A stretch of DNA of 34,898 nt from Comamonadaceae bacterium (GCA_947374535.1 CANCCJ010000023.1:1-34898), one strand, 5' to 3'; positions 18,817-26,922 are shown, numbered from the stretch's first letter. Notes: generated from the letters alone by a model not told the origin. Numbers and translations are program-made.

Positions 18817-20084
18817 AAAATATCTCAAACTTCGCTGTACTTGCGGCCCTAGAACTTGGGTGCGTCTGTGCCACGGCTTGTGTGGGTCATGTGATGGACG
18901 CCGTGATCCTGCAAGCTGTGCCCAATGCGATTGTCACGCACGAGAACACCGAGTTTAGAAGCGACAAATTAGGTCAGTTTGAATTCTCTGGACCCTGTGC
19001 ATTCACATCGGTACGAGCAATCGGGTATCGACGACCACATACCCAAGCAGCGACAGAAGATGAGTCAGTCATATTTCATCTGACGCCATTTCGGCCCAAA
19101 GCGATCTATCTTTCGTATTGGGGCATCGGCAGCAAAGAGCTGCGCGAAAATGCCCTTGACCTCATCACAAACACTGAAATCAATGCGCTGGTCATTGATA
19201 TCAAAAATGACCGGGGTGAGATGCCTTACCGTAGTCAAGTCGCGATGACCGAGATGGTTGGCGCGCAAAAAATCCATGTGGTAGCTGACATGAAAGCGCT
19301 GGTCACCACGCTCAAGGAGCGCGGCATTTACCTGATCGCCCGCATCGTGGTTTTTAAAGATACGCCTTTGGCCAATGCCCATCCCGATTGGGCGGTGCGA
19401 GATGGCGAGAGCCGGATGTATCACGATCGCGAAGATCAAGCGTGGATAGACCCTTCTCAACATCAGGCTTGGTCGTATGACTTGGATATTGCCGCTGAAG
19501 CCGCTGAACTGGGTTTTGATGAAATCCAGTTTGATTACCTGCGTTTCCCAGATACGCCCGGACTGAAATTTTCAATCCCCGACACCGAGCACAACCGTGT
19601 TGCGGCGATTGGGGATTTTTTATCGCAAGCGCGCAATCGGTTATTGCCGTTCAACGTCTTCTTGGCTGCGGACATTTTTGGTTACGTAGCCTGGAATCAA
19701 AACGACACCCAGATTGGCCAGCGGCTCGACACACTAACTGGCGTTCTGGATTACGTCTCACCCATGCTTTACCCATCGGGATTCCAATATGGAATTCCAG
19801 GCTACCCCAACTCAGTCGCTCACCCCTATGAGATAGTGCGCTTAACCTTGGAGCGTGCTGCTGAACGAACCGACGTCTCACCCCTACGTTTCCGGCCGTG
19901 GTTACAGGCATTCCGAGACTACGCCTTTGACCATCGTCCCTTTGAGGGGCATGAAATTCGCAACCAAATTGACGCCGCTGAACACTTTGGATCGGACGGA
20001 TGGATGTTGTGGAATCCCCGTAATGTTTATATCAGTGACGGCCTTACAAAACGACCTCCTACAGGAATCCAATTGAAGAGGTAG
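18813..20084 (+). CDS. Putative glycoside hydrolase, DUF4015 family, exported
   Basis: The 423-residue protein begins with a Sec-type signal (about residues 1-22). A short beta-rich stretch follows (VPNAIVTHENTEFRSD, then GQFEF), resembling a carboxypeptidase-regulatory/transthyretin-like repeat. From about residue 95 on it is a TIM-barrel-like domain matching my recollection of DUF4015. Visible landmarks are AIYLSYWGIG, ALVIDIKNDRGE, a long IARIVVFKD strand, EIQFDYLRFPD with acidic residues at a barrel end, and YVSPMLYPSGF. Its start ATG overlaps the stop of the deacetylase gene (ATGA), so expression is likely coupled. Members of the family have been proposed to be hydrolases of extracellular glycans, with little experimental support. 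Confidence 0.8.
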   Translation: MKNISNFAVLAALELGCVCATACVGHVMDAVILQAVPNAIVTHENTEFRSDKLGQFEFSGPCAFTSVRAIGYRRPHTQAATEDESVIFHLTPFRPKAIYLSYWGIGSKELRENALDLITNTEINALVIDIKNDRGEMPYRSQVAMTEMVGAQKIHVVADMKALVTTLKERGIYLIARIVVFKDTPLANAHPDWAVRDGESRMYHDREDQAWIDPSQHQAWSYDLDIAAEAAELGFDEIQFDYLRFPDTPGLKFSIPDTEHNRVAAIGDFLSQARNRLLPFNVFLAADIFGYVAWNQNDTQIGQRLDTLTGVLDYVSPMLYPSGFQYGIPGYPNSVAHPYEIVRLTLERAAERTDVSPLRFRPWLQAFRDYAFDHRPFEGHEIRNQIDAAEHFGSDGWMLWNPRNVYISDGLTKRPPTGIQLKR

Positions 20085-20463
20085 ATGCATTGTTTTGTTG
20101 TTAATCATGGCATCGACTCCATGGAGTGAAGAGGAGCACCATTTTTGGTTCCCCCGTTTGCCCAACCCCCCGCTTTGCCTTGGCTTTCAATGCAACTCAA
20201 TGCACGGCACTGGAGCCTGCGTCATTGATTTGCCCATGAAAAAGGGGGTTCGCCGTATGTCAGCGAACCCCCTCGGTCATAGTTGGCGGGACTTTGAATG
20301 AAGCTCCAAAAACATCTATTTGTATGGAATTTCTATAATTCAATATATAAATGCACCCCCATCCGTACTCCCACCCAATCATTGCTGTAATTTCACTGAT
20401 GCAGGCAGCTATAGGCTGTAAGCGGACAGGCAAATGAGTCCGGATGACAGGCAGCACCGGCCC
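20085..20463. other. Intergenic stretch between convergent genes with one strong hairpin
   Basis: These 379 bases separate the DUF4015 gene (plus) from the DUF1398 gene (minus). I see no coding sequence with recognisable homology. Apart from the hairpin listed separately, it contains an AT-rich segment around 20320-20350 and a segment near 20420-20460 without clear features. Confidence 0.6.
20239..20273 (-). terminator. Strong hairpin, Rho-independent terminator for the minus strand
   Basis: A perfect 11-base inverted repeat (AGGGGGTTCGC at 20243-20253, complement at 20263-20273) with a 9-base loop is followed, on the minus strand, by TTTTTC. There is no T-run on the plus side. It would end transcripts of the DUF1398 gene, whose stop lies about 190 bases before it. 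Confidence 0.8.
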
Positions 20464-20913
20464 TTAAGAGTCGTTCGGCTTTGCGCCAGGAAACCATTCC
20501 GTATGCTGGTCTCCTTGACGACCCAAATATGTGACTCTTTTGCCCCGAAGATAAGCAAAGTACCCCTGCACACCGGCCTTGATAGCGCGTTCGCAAAATT
20601 TCCGAAATTTTTGACCGTGTTGTTGGCTATCCAAAATTGCCGCCTTAAGTGCGGCCAGATCAAAGTCCTCGGAAACTGAGGGCAGATTTTCAAAAGTAAT
20701 GGGTACTGGCACGATTGCGCCAGAAGTACTGTAGAAGGTGAAGGATCGAGACATGTAATCCACATGGTAATACTCGATGTCGTTGGCGATGAGCTTGCCA
20801 ACTATCTCTGGAAAAGGCATGGATCCGTCTAAAGTAGCTCTTGCCAATGCGAATATTACGTTGGGATTCATTCCTAGCCTTTCAGACAGTTGATTCCAGT
20901 GTATCGAGCTCAT
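20464..20913 (-). CDS. DUF1398 (YbcV-like) family protein
   Basis: This 149-residue protein contains MPFPEIVGKLIANDIEYYHVD near residues 32-53 (core FPEIVGKL). The C-terminal half has KAGVQGYFAYLRGKRVTYLGRQG, ending TEWFPGA. I recall these signatures for the DUF1398 family, typified by E. coli YbcV. No biochemical function is established. The start at 20913 is poorly supported by a ribosome-binding site. An ATG 14 codons in is an alternative. Base composition is more AT-rich than the left half of the window. A terminator hairpin lies downstream. Confidence 0.68.
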   Translation of the reverse strand: MSSIHWNQLSERLGMNPNVIFALARATLDGSMPFPEIVGKLIANDIEYYHVDYMSRSFTFYSTSGAIVPVPITFENLPSVSEDFDLAALKAAILDSQQHGQKFRKFCERAIKAGVQGYFAYLRGKRVTYLGRQGDQHTEWFPGAKPNDS

Positions 20914-21147
20914 TTCAGGTTTATGCGGCTTTGAAGTAAGAAGCTGAATAACTGCTGGTGGCCTAACGCATGCGGTCAGTCAGCAGTTTTGAACAGCATC
21001 AGCCGCTGCAAATTGAAAAAGAACAGAATTCATTCGATTCCGAAATTAGAAGTCAAAGTGTTTTGAGATTTAACTGGCAGTCAGCGGGATCATTTAAATG
21101 ATGTAGTGTAGAAAAAATCCAATATGATTCGTTAAAAGGAGCCCAAA

Positions 21148-21552
21148 ATGCTTGTGATAACAGCAGTTTTTGCCAGTATCTTGGCAGTAATGTTCATCAA
21201 ACTCTCGTTCAATGTTATTGGCTTTAGACGAAAAAACAAGGTATCACTTGGTACGGGGAGTGTCGAAGAGCTTGAGAGAGCTATTCGAGCGCACGGGAAT
21301 TTCGCTGAATACGTTCCTTTTGGCCTGTTTTTGATGGGAGCCTTGGAGCTAAATGGCGCCCCCTTAGGATTAGTTGCCCCTTTGGGCGTACTGCTCGTAC
21401 TAGGTCGATACTTTCATGCTAGGGGCATTAATGAGCCTCCACCTCAGTTCGCCAACCGCGTCCGAGGTATGAAGTTAACCTTTGCTGCCCTTGGGTTGTC
21501 AGCAATTGCCAATGCAGCTTGGAGCGGTTACCTGCTTATTTCATCGTCTTAA
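21148..21552 (+). CDS. MAPEG-family membrane protein
   Basis: This 134-residue integral membrane protein has about four hydrophobic segments. It shows the bacterial MAPEG signature ERAIRAHGNFAEYVPF followed by LELNG, and ends RVRGMKLTF...NAAWSGYLL. The superfamily includes glutathione-dependent microsomal transferases and leukotriene synthases. Bacterial members are often annotated as putative GST or inner-membrane YecN-like proteins. GGAG occurs a few bases before the ATG (AAAAGGAGCCC). A bicupin gene starts 25 bases after the stop, so the pair may be one transcript. Function in this organism is unknown. Confidence 0.86.
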   Translation: MLVITAVFASILAVMFIKLSFNVIGFRRKNKVSLGTGSVEELERAIRAHGNFAEYVPFGLFLMGALELNGAPLGLVAPLGVLLVLGRYFHARGINEPPPQFANRVRGMKLTFAALGLSAIANAAWSGYLLISSS

Positions 21553-21577
21553 ACGAATCCAAGTTGTATCAATACCA

Positions 21578-22231
21578 ATGAATATCAATGCTGATTACAG
21601 TGAAAGAGTCGTGATCAATCATCATGACCTTCCTTGGATTCCTAGCCCCGAATTAGGTGTTGAAAGGCGTATGCTTGAACGTCAAGGTGACGAGATAGCA
21701 AAAGCGACTTCTATTGTTCGCTACCAACCAGGCTCCAAGTTTCAAGCTCACCATCACGAACTTGGAGAAGAGATATTAGTTCTGAATGGAACTTTTAGTG
21801 ATGACTCTGGAAACTACCCTGCCGGCACTTACATCATGAATCCACCAGGTTCATCTCATGCGCCGTTTAGCGAATCTGGCTGCACTCTTTTTGTGAAGCT
21901 TCGACATCTTGGACCAGAGCAAGTGGTGCGAGAAGTCGTTGAAACGACAACAGCTCCTTGGTACCAAGGCATGGTGCCCGGTCTAAATGTCATGCCGCTA
22001 ATGCAGCAAGGTAGTGGATCGACTTTAGTTAAATGGGCTCCACAAACTTTTTTCAATCCACACAGGCACTATGGTGGTGAGGAAATCTTTGTCGTTGATG
22101 GTGTGTTTGAAGATGAACACGGACGCTATCCAGCGGGGTCATGGATCAGAAGTCCCCATATGAGCCTACACAAGCCTTTTAGTAAAGAGGGTTGCACTAT
22201 CTTTGTTAAAACTGGGCATCTATTGACCTAG
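21578..22231 (+). CDS. Two-cupin (bicupin) protein of the ChrR-like anti-sigma cupin type
   Basis: This 217-residue protein has two similar cupin halves. The first carries HHHELGEE, followed by the second motif GTYIMNPPGSSHAPF. The second carries HRHYGGEE, then GSWIRSPHMSLHKPF. Each half therefore keeps the His/His/Glu...His metal set. The layout resembles the C-terminal cupin of ChrR anti-sigma factors, but the N-terminal zinc-binding anti-sigma domain is absent. An anti-sigma role is therefore not supported. The start at 21578 is preferred to an upstream in-frame ATG at 21482, which lies inside the MAPEG gene and encodes no homologous residues. It may act as a small dioxygenase or metal-dependent stress enzyme. 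Confidence 0.8.
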   Translation: MNINADYSERVVINHHDLPWIPSPELGVERRMLERQGDEIAKATSIVRYQPGSKFQAHHHELGEEILVLNGTFSDDSGNYPAGTYIMNPPGSSHAPFSESGCTLFVKLRHLGPEQVVREVVETTTAPWYQGMVPGLNVMPLMQQGSGSTLVKWAPQTFFNPHRHYGGEEIFVVDGVFEDEHGRYPAGSWIRSPHMSLHKPFSKEGCTIFVKTGHLLT

Positions 22232-22331
22232 TTGAACACGGGCCTTCAATTTTTCAGTTAATCAATACGATCCTGCCCCTATTTACTGCTAGAAATTTTT
22301 GGTTTTTTGAGAGAATACCTGTATCTATTTA

Positions 22332-22856
22332 CTAAGTCTTAGTTCGAATTCTCTCTTGGTATTGCAAACAATACTGATTGATTGACTCTTCAGTTAAATA
22401 GTGGACCCCGTACATTACAAACGGGTCCTCCCATTTCATCCCGCATAAATTCGCAGTCTGCTCAAAAGGCCTTAGGAATTCATTGATCGTAAAGAGGTTA
22501 GCCCCATCATGCTGATAAACTTTTTCTGGTCCCCCAGTAGTAACTGCAAGCATTAGTTTTTTACCCCTCAGAGCTTGCCCACCGCCGTAAGCCCAACCTC
22601 GCGATAAAACTTCATCCAGCCATTCCTTGACAATTGCAGGGCTAGAGTACCAATAAAGAGGAAACTGCAAAATAATTTTTGAATGCTCAGAGAGTAAGCG
22701 CCTTTCATAATCGCCATTGATTTTGAAGTCTGGATAGGCGTCTATCAACGTATGGCCAGTCACCATAGGTAGGGCCGTTGCTGAGCCAAATAAGGCCTTA
22801 CCAAATACCGAATCACTCGGTGTTCGATGACCATTGATAACCAATGTTTTAGGCAT
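22332..22856 (-). CDS. Flavodoxin-fold NAD(P)H:quinone oxidoreductase (KefF/MdaB-like)
   Basis: This 174-residue Flavodoxin_2-family protein probably binds FMN or FAD and reduces quinones with NAD(P)H by two-electron transfer. Landmarks are the N-terminal beta strand with the phosphate loop region TLVINGHRTPSDS, the conserved ILQFPLYWYSSPAIVKEWLDEVL (core FPLYWYS), and LMLAVTTGGP before the C-terminal helices. ATG at 22856 is preferred to a TTG at 22865 that overlaps the upstream SDR stop. The gap to that stop is then 5 bases. Probably in one operon with the SDR gene and controlled by the divergent LysR gene. Its convergent neighbour is the bicupin. Confidence 0.85.
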   Translation of the reverse strand: MPKTLVINGHRTPSDSVFGKALFGSATALPMVTGHTLIDAYPDFKINGDYERRLLSEHSKIILQFPLYWYSSPAIVKEWLDEVLSRGWAYGGGQALRGKKLMLAVTTGGPEKVYQHDGANLFTINEFLRPFEQTANLCGMKWEDPFVMYGVHYLTEESINQYCLQYQERIRTKT

Positions 22857-22861
22857 GCGCT

Positions 22862-23464
22862 TCAACCTTTTGCTGCGACTTGAATCAAGCCAGTTTTTTC
22901 TGAATTCATTAACGCCACGTATTCATTAGCGACCTCAGAGGCGGGCAATCCGATTGACGTATCCATCTTCATATAGGCCAGCGTTTCACTAACCCAACCA
23001 GGCGAAACTGCGTTCACTCTCACTTTGTCTTTTAGCTCTAAGGCTGCAGATTTAACAAATCCATCAACCGCTGCGTTAACGGTCGTAACTATGGAGCTTC
23101 CTTGCATTGGGTGATTTGATAGAACTCCAGTAGTCAAGATGATGCTGCCGTGCTGAGCAACATGTTCAGCACCTAAACGAACAACGTTTACTTGGCCCAT
23201 CAGTTTGTTTGACAAGCCAAAATTCCAGTCAAGATCTGTTGCACTATTGAAGTCGTGAAAATTTGCGACTCCTGCAGTGCATATGATCGAATCAACTTGC
23301 CCAACGCTCTTTAGCAATGTTCTTAGTGATTCAACATTAGAAATATCTACGGGATGAGATTTACTACTGCGCGATGCCTCTATGACATCATGCTTTGACT
23401 TTAAGGCTTGTACGATGGCCGATCCTAGTAGTCCGTTTGACCCAATAACTAAAACGCGTTTCAT
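22862..23464 (-). CDS. Short SDR-fold protein lacking the catalytic Tyr-Lys pair
   Basis: This 200-residue Rossmann-fold protein has an N-terminal nucleotide-binding VLVIGSNGLLGSAIV (glycine pattern GxxGxxG) and CTAGVANF in place of NNAG. Its helix reads VNAAVDGFVKSAALEL. Aligning this helix with standard SDRs puts Val126 and Asn130 where the YxxxK catalytic Tyr and Lys should be. A branch of bacterial SDR-like proteins with a VNxAxxGF helix shares this loss, so it is probably a lineage feature and not a mutation. The role may be NAD(P)-binding or regulatory, or catalysis by other residues. It is first in a two-gene operon with the quinone reductase-like gene and divergent from lysR. Confidence 0.82.
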   Translation of the reverse strand: MKRVLVIGSNGLLGSAIVQALKSKHDVIEASRSSKSHPVDISNVESLRTLLKSVGQVDSIICTAGVANFHDFNSATDLDWNFGLSNKLMGQVNVVRLGAEHVAQHGSIILTTGVLSNHPMQGSSIVTTVNAAVDGFVKSAALELKDKVRVNAVSPGWVSETLAYMKMDTSIGLPASEVANEYVALMNSEKTGLIQVAAKG

Positions 23465-23510
23465 TTATTTCTCCTAGTGATTGAAGCCCTAATTTTTATT
23501 CGATCTAAGA

Positions 23511-23536
23511 TCTACTACAAGTATGCAAATAGTAGA
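23511..23536. promoter_or_regulatory. Candidate LysR operator dyad in the sdr-lysR intergenic region
   Basis: A perfect 7-base dyad, TCTACTA (23511-23517) and TAGTAGA (23530-23536) with a 12-base spacer, lies in the 98-base gap between the divergent SDR and LysR genes. Position and symmetry suit the recognition site of the adjacent LysR protein. Assigned by eye. Confidence 0.5.
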
Positions 23537-23562
23537 ATTTGATTCAACCAAAAGTTGAAAGC

Positions 23563-24465
23563 ATGCATTTAAAAACACTCAACGCCTTCCTCATAACCTC
23601 GGAACTACAAAGCTTTTCTGCGGCATCACGCCATCTAGGACTATCGCCAGCGGCTGTCAGTAAATCTATTGGGGAGTTAGAGCAAACGCTTGGCATGCGA
23701 CTCTTTCATCGCAACACCAGAAACCTATCCTTGACTGAGGATGGCAAGAGGTTGCTGAAAGACATTTCTCCTTTGTTAAAGAAGTTAGATGAAGCTTTGA
23801 GTCAGTCAAAAAGTGTCGAACTTGAGCCTACTGGCAAATTGAAAATTAATATTCCTGAAAGTTTTGGCAAGAGGTTCATTCTTCCGTTGCTACCAAATTT
23901 TTTGAGTAAGTACCCAAAGATCGAACTTGACGTTCACTTGCAGGATAAAAAAATAGATCCCATCAATGAAGGCTTTGATGTGAGTATTGGAAACTTGGAC
24001 GACTCTGACAGTGGGTTAGTTGCAAGAGACTTGTGCGAACTCCAATTGGTCACTATTGCATCGCCTGCTTATTTGGAAAAGCACCCAATGCCTAAAAATC
24101 CAGCCGACTTACTAGCCCATAGTTTGATTAGCTACAGGCAGCTGTCATCTGGACGAATTGTTAATTGGCGATACAAAAGTGGCAGGGAGAATGTAACCAT
24201 AACCCCTCAAGGTCATTTGACTTTGTCAAATATCGAAGCTGTCGTAACTTGTGTGAGCAACGGCTTAGGAATAGGTTGTGTCGGCCTGTGGCATGTCAAA
24301 GCAGCCTTAGAAAAAGGTGAAGTTGTGGAACTTTTCCAAAAATTCAGATCAGATCCTTTGACAGTGAAAATTTATTTCCCGAGTAGAGACCACCAACCAA
24401 AAAAAGTCCGAGTCTTTATAGATTATTTGCTTGAAATGAAAAAAAGCAATTTTTTTAAAATTTAG
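23563..24465 (+). CDS. LysR-family transcriptional regulator
   Basis: This 300-residue protein has a typical LTTR layout. An N-terminal helix-turn-helix at about residues 1-60 shows SFSAASRHLGLSPAAVSKSIGELE (core AASRHLGLSPAAVSKSI) and RLFHRNTRNLSLTEDG. An effector-binding periplasmic-protein-like domain follows, including GKLKINIPESFGKRFILP and GLGIGCVGLWHV. The start at 23563 (MHLKTLNAF) gives the standard N-terminus. A TTG 8 codons upstream is less likely. It is divergent from the SDR/quinone reductase pair and is probably their regulator, responding to quinone or electrophile stress as CrgA/QhpR-like neighbours do. That link is inference. Codon usage is AT-rich, unlike the left half. Confidence 0.9.
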   Translation: MHLKTLNAFLITSELQSFSAASRHLGLSPAAVSKSIGELEQTLGMRLFHRNTRNLSLTEDGKRLLKDISPLLKKLDEALSQSKSVELEPTGKLKINIPESFGKRFILPLLPNFLSKYPKIELDVHLQDKKIDPINEGFDVSIGNLDDSDSGLVARDLCELQLVTIASPAYLEKHPMPKNPADLLAHSLISYRQLSSGRIVNWRYKSGRENVTITPQGHLTLSNIEAVVTCVSNGLGIGCVGLWHVKAALEKGEVVELFQKFRSDPLTVKIYFPSRDHQPKKVRVFIDYLLEMKKSNFFKI

Positions 24466-24858
24466 CTAAGCACTTATGTATGCGATTTGATTTTGCAACA
24501 GACCACTAAGCATCCCAAGAATTCTCTTGTTAGTTTTAGGTTGAAAAATTGATAGTCTGGTGGCAGAGACCACAAGATTATTGGAATTCAAAATTGAAGT
24601 TTAAGAAGGCTAAAAGGGAGGTTCAAGCTGTTAGCGGTTCTTATACGCGGTCTCGCATCTGGCTGAGGCCCTAGAGCTGACGGCCACTATCAAATAGTGA
24701 GAATGGTGGATTACAGAATGTCGCGATTTCTCAACACAATTCATGACCGACAAAAGGTTGGGCGTAGCGAGCAGTTTGCAATTAAACACAAAGGTGATTC
24801 ACCACGCTCCCAGTTGATCAATTCACAAACTTGGCTAATAGAGAGACTGACCTCGAAG
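24466..24858. other. Intergenic stretch, no supported gene
   Basis: These 393 bases lie between lysR (plus) and the lipoprotein hydrolase (minus). Reading all frames I see only short frames without recognisable domains; the longest starts near 24697. No convincing terminator hairpin with a T-run was seen. Confidence 0.55.
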
Positions 24859-25932
24859 TTACTGTTTGTCAGCAAGAAACTGCAACACTACTGCATGAAA
24901 CCGCTCTGGCGCCTCTAAATGTGGGACATGGCCTACGTTCTCGAGTTCTACTAACCGTGCATCAGGAATTCTTTTTTGGGCATCTTTGCCTAATTGAGGG
25001 AAATAACCCATACCCTTGACAACATCAGGTGGAGCAAAGCGGCGGCCAAACACCGTACGGTCCAGCTGACCGATCGTCAGCAGCACTGGCACCCTCAAGC
25101 TGGAAAGCTCGTTGTAGATCGACCCGTCATAAATCATTTGATACGTCAAAGCAGAGACCAAGGCATAGCGCGGATATTCTGAACCACGCTGCACACGCGA
25201 AAATTGCTCGACAAAGCTTTCAAATTCTGGGCGGTAGTTATCCTTGAAATAACTCTTGATGAAGCTGCGGTAGCTTTCAGTCGTTTGTGCCATTTCCTGT
25301 TTTTGAAGACTTTGGGTGGACTGTTTTGGAATTGCCGGAACATACTCTTCCAATCCCAACGGATTCTCCAGCACCAAGGCACTCACACGTTGCGGATATC
25401 TGCTCGCAAAATGAACGCCCAGCATTCCACCCATGCTGTTAGCTATCACAGCCACGCGACTCACACCCAGTTGATCAAGCAAACGCACGTTGTTGTCCGT
25501 TAAATCTGCAAAGGTATAGCGAATCTCGGGTTTCGAAGACTTACCAAAACCGATTTGGTCTGGGGCAATCACTCGATAGCCCTGCGCAGACAATGTACGA
25601 ATGGTGTTTTCCCAATAGTCGGCACCAAAGTTTTTGCCATGTAACAGGATCACGGTTCGTCCATTGGGTTTGACGCTAGCTTGGACATCCATATAGGCCA
25701 TTCTCACGAGATGCCCTTGTTGCTCAAACTGAAGGTACTGAACTGGATAAGGGTAGATCCACCCTTCCATCCCTACCCCCAGCGGTTCAACTTGTTCATA
25801 AGTTGGAGCGGCTAAGGCTCTAGTCGGTTGCATAGGCTGACTTGCGCATCCAACAAACGCTATGAGCAATAACCAGGAAATTGATCTAAATTTAAATATG
25901 TTCATTTGCTTGTGCGCATTCTTGATTTTCAT
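24859..25932 (-). CDS. Lipoprotein alpha/beta hydrolase
   Basis: This 357-residue protein has an N-terminal hydrophobic stretch ending FVGC (Cys29), a slightly non-canonical lipobox. The mature protein would be membrane-anchored in the envelope. The hydrolase core shows the oxyanion segment LLHGKNFG (residues 97-103), the nucleophile elbow IANSMGG (Ser166, with Ala instead of Gly at the first elbow position), GQLDRTV for the acid and GHVPHLEAP for the His. The family cleaves esters, C-C bonds or epoxides. The substrate is not predictable. Its ATG overlaps the stop of the upstream DUF1080 gene by one base (TGATG), implying coupled translation and a joint role. Confidence 0.85.
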   Translation of the reverse strand: MKIKNAHKQMNIFKFRSISWLLLIAFVGCASQPMQPTRALAAPTYEQVEPLGVGMEGWIYPYPVQYLQFEQQGHLVRMAYMDVQASVKPNGRTVILLHGKNFGADYWENTIRTLSAQGYRVIAPDQIGFGKSSKPEIRYTFADLTDNNVRLLDQLGVSRVAVIANSMGGMLGVHFASRYPQRVSALVLENPLGLEEYVPAIPKQSTQSLQKQEMAQTTESYRSFIKSYFKDNYRPEFESFVEQFSRVQRGSEYPRYALVSALTYQMIYDGSIYNELSSLRVPVLLTIGQLDRTVFGRRFAPPDVVKGMGYFPQLGKDAQKRIPDARLVELENVGHVPHLEAPERFHAVVLQFLADKQ

Positions 25933-26543
25933 CAGCTTGCTGAGCGAATCTGCACTTTTCGGAATTTCACCACACCGCTGCCGTATTGCAGAGCAAGATA
26001 GCCTTTGAGATGCTTGCTATCACGACCTTGAGCCGTGACTTGGCCATTGAGCTTAACGGTCAGCAGATCCCCTTGAGCGGAGATTTCAAGCGTGTTCCAC
26101 CTACCACCTGCACGAGGCATAGGGGAGACCTTTGCAACATCAACAATAGCGCCTGTCCCATAAGTGGGGTCTGGACGAGTATCCCAAATATTGATTTCAT
26201 AACACGTGTCAGTGCCAACCTTATCAGCCTGTTCGCATCGAATGAAAATTCCAGTATTGGTCTCGCTATCCACCCAAACCTCAGCTCGAACGTCGAAGTT
26301 TTGATAAGTTGCCTTAGTCACTAAATAACTCGGGGCCTTACCACGCAAGAAATCGGCTTGCAACGCACCGTCCTGAATACGCCAGTTGGCATCTCCCACG
26401 AGTGTCCATTGGTTGAGATTACTGTTGGTGTCAAAAAGAGTAGTCCAACCGGTCTCCTCGTTAAATGTCAAAGGAGGCTGCGCACAACCTGCGATCAACA
26501 AAATTCCTGAGGCGAAGATTTTCCAAATCAAATTTCTTAACAT
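25932..26543 (-). CDS. DUF1080 / 3-keto-disaccharide hydrolase-like lipoprotein
   Basis: This 203-residue protein has a clear lipobox, LIAGC. The mature part reads as a concanavalin-like beta sandwich of the DUF1080 family. It starts GWTTLFDTNSNLNQWTLVGD and continues WRIQDGALQAD, then FDVRAEVWVDSETNTGIFIRC and YEINIWDTR. It ends with LKGYLALQYGSGVVKFRKVQIR. Members hydrolyse 3-keto-glycosides made by sugar 3-dehydrogenases, or bind carbohydrates. The ATG at 26543 was preferred to a TTG at 26564. It is first in a two-gene unit and its stop overlaps the start of the lipoprotein alpha/beta hydrolase. No 3-dehydrogenase gene is within the window, so the keto-sugar role is inference. Confidence 0.83.
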   Translation of the reverse strand: MLRNLIWKIFASGILLIAGCAQPPLTFNEETGWTTLFDTNSNLNQWTLVGDANWRIQDGALQADFLRGKAPSYLVTKATYQNFDVRAEVWVDSETNTGIFIRCEQADKVGTDTCYEINIWDTRPDPTYGTGAIVDVAKVSPMPRAGGRWNTLEISAQGDLLTVKLNGQVTAQGRDSKHLKGYLALQYGSGVVKFRKVQIRSAS

Positions 26544-26922
26544 TACGTGGCCCAGTTGAATCAAACTTGCAGTCTATCCAACGTACCCTGAAATTGAACT
26601 GGGGACATCCCCATCTTTCATGAATCTTCTCGCAATGCAGTTGATCCCAATCCACCCCGAAGCTTTATTCTTTAATGGCATCTGCGTCCAGTTGCAGTCA
26701 TTTAAGTAGCTAAGCAGTTGACCGTTTTAGGCGGAAAGCGGTCATTCAGTTGGGACGAGTATCGGCAGTAATGACTACTTATATTTTGGGAATTGCACCG
26801 ATGCCTCACGCAGCCAGCCATTTTTTCTCGCTGTGTTGTATGTCTAACCTTATCCCATTGCCCACGAGCTTGAAGTTTTGTACTTCTTAGCAAGCTCTAC
26901 AACGCGCTCCTTGGTACATTTT
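26544..26922. other. Intergenic stretch with an imperfect inverted repeat
   Basis: This gap of 379 bases lies between two minus-strand genes and must hold the promoter of the DUF1080 gene. At 26719-26744 there is a TGACCG...CGGTCA inverted repeat whose 10-base arms have one mismatch. No coding sequence with recognisable homology was seen. Confidence 0.5.

Noticed and set aside
20409..20801. 130-codon minus-strand frame overlapping the DUF1398 gene
   Set aside because: It is an out-of-frame shadow; the family motifs are in the 20464-20913 frame.
20945..21010. Possible integron attC site: GCCTAAC core (GTTAGGC on the minus strand) about 50 bases before the DUF1398 start, with nearby inverted repeats
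   Set aside because: No matching second core (GTTRRRY/RYYYAAC pair) at attC distance on either side and none after the gene, so a cassette structure is not supported.
21482..21577. N-terminal extension of the bicupin protein into the MAPEG gene
   Set aside because: The extra 32 residues are an out-of-frame reading of the MAPEG C-terminus. The ATG at 21578 fits the family start.
24697..24918. 73-codon plus-strand frame between lysR and the lipoprotein hydrolase
   Set aside because: No homology, no clear ribosome-binding site, and it runs into the antisense of the hydrolase gene.
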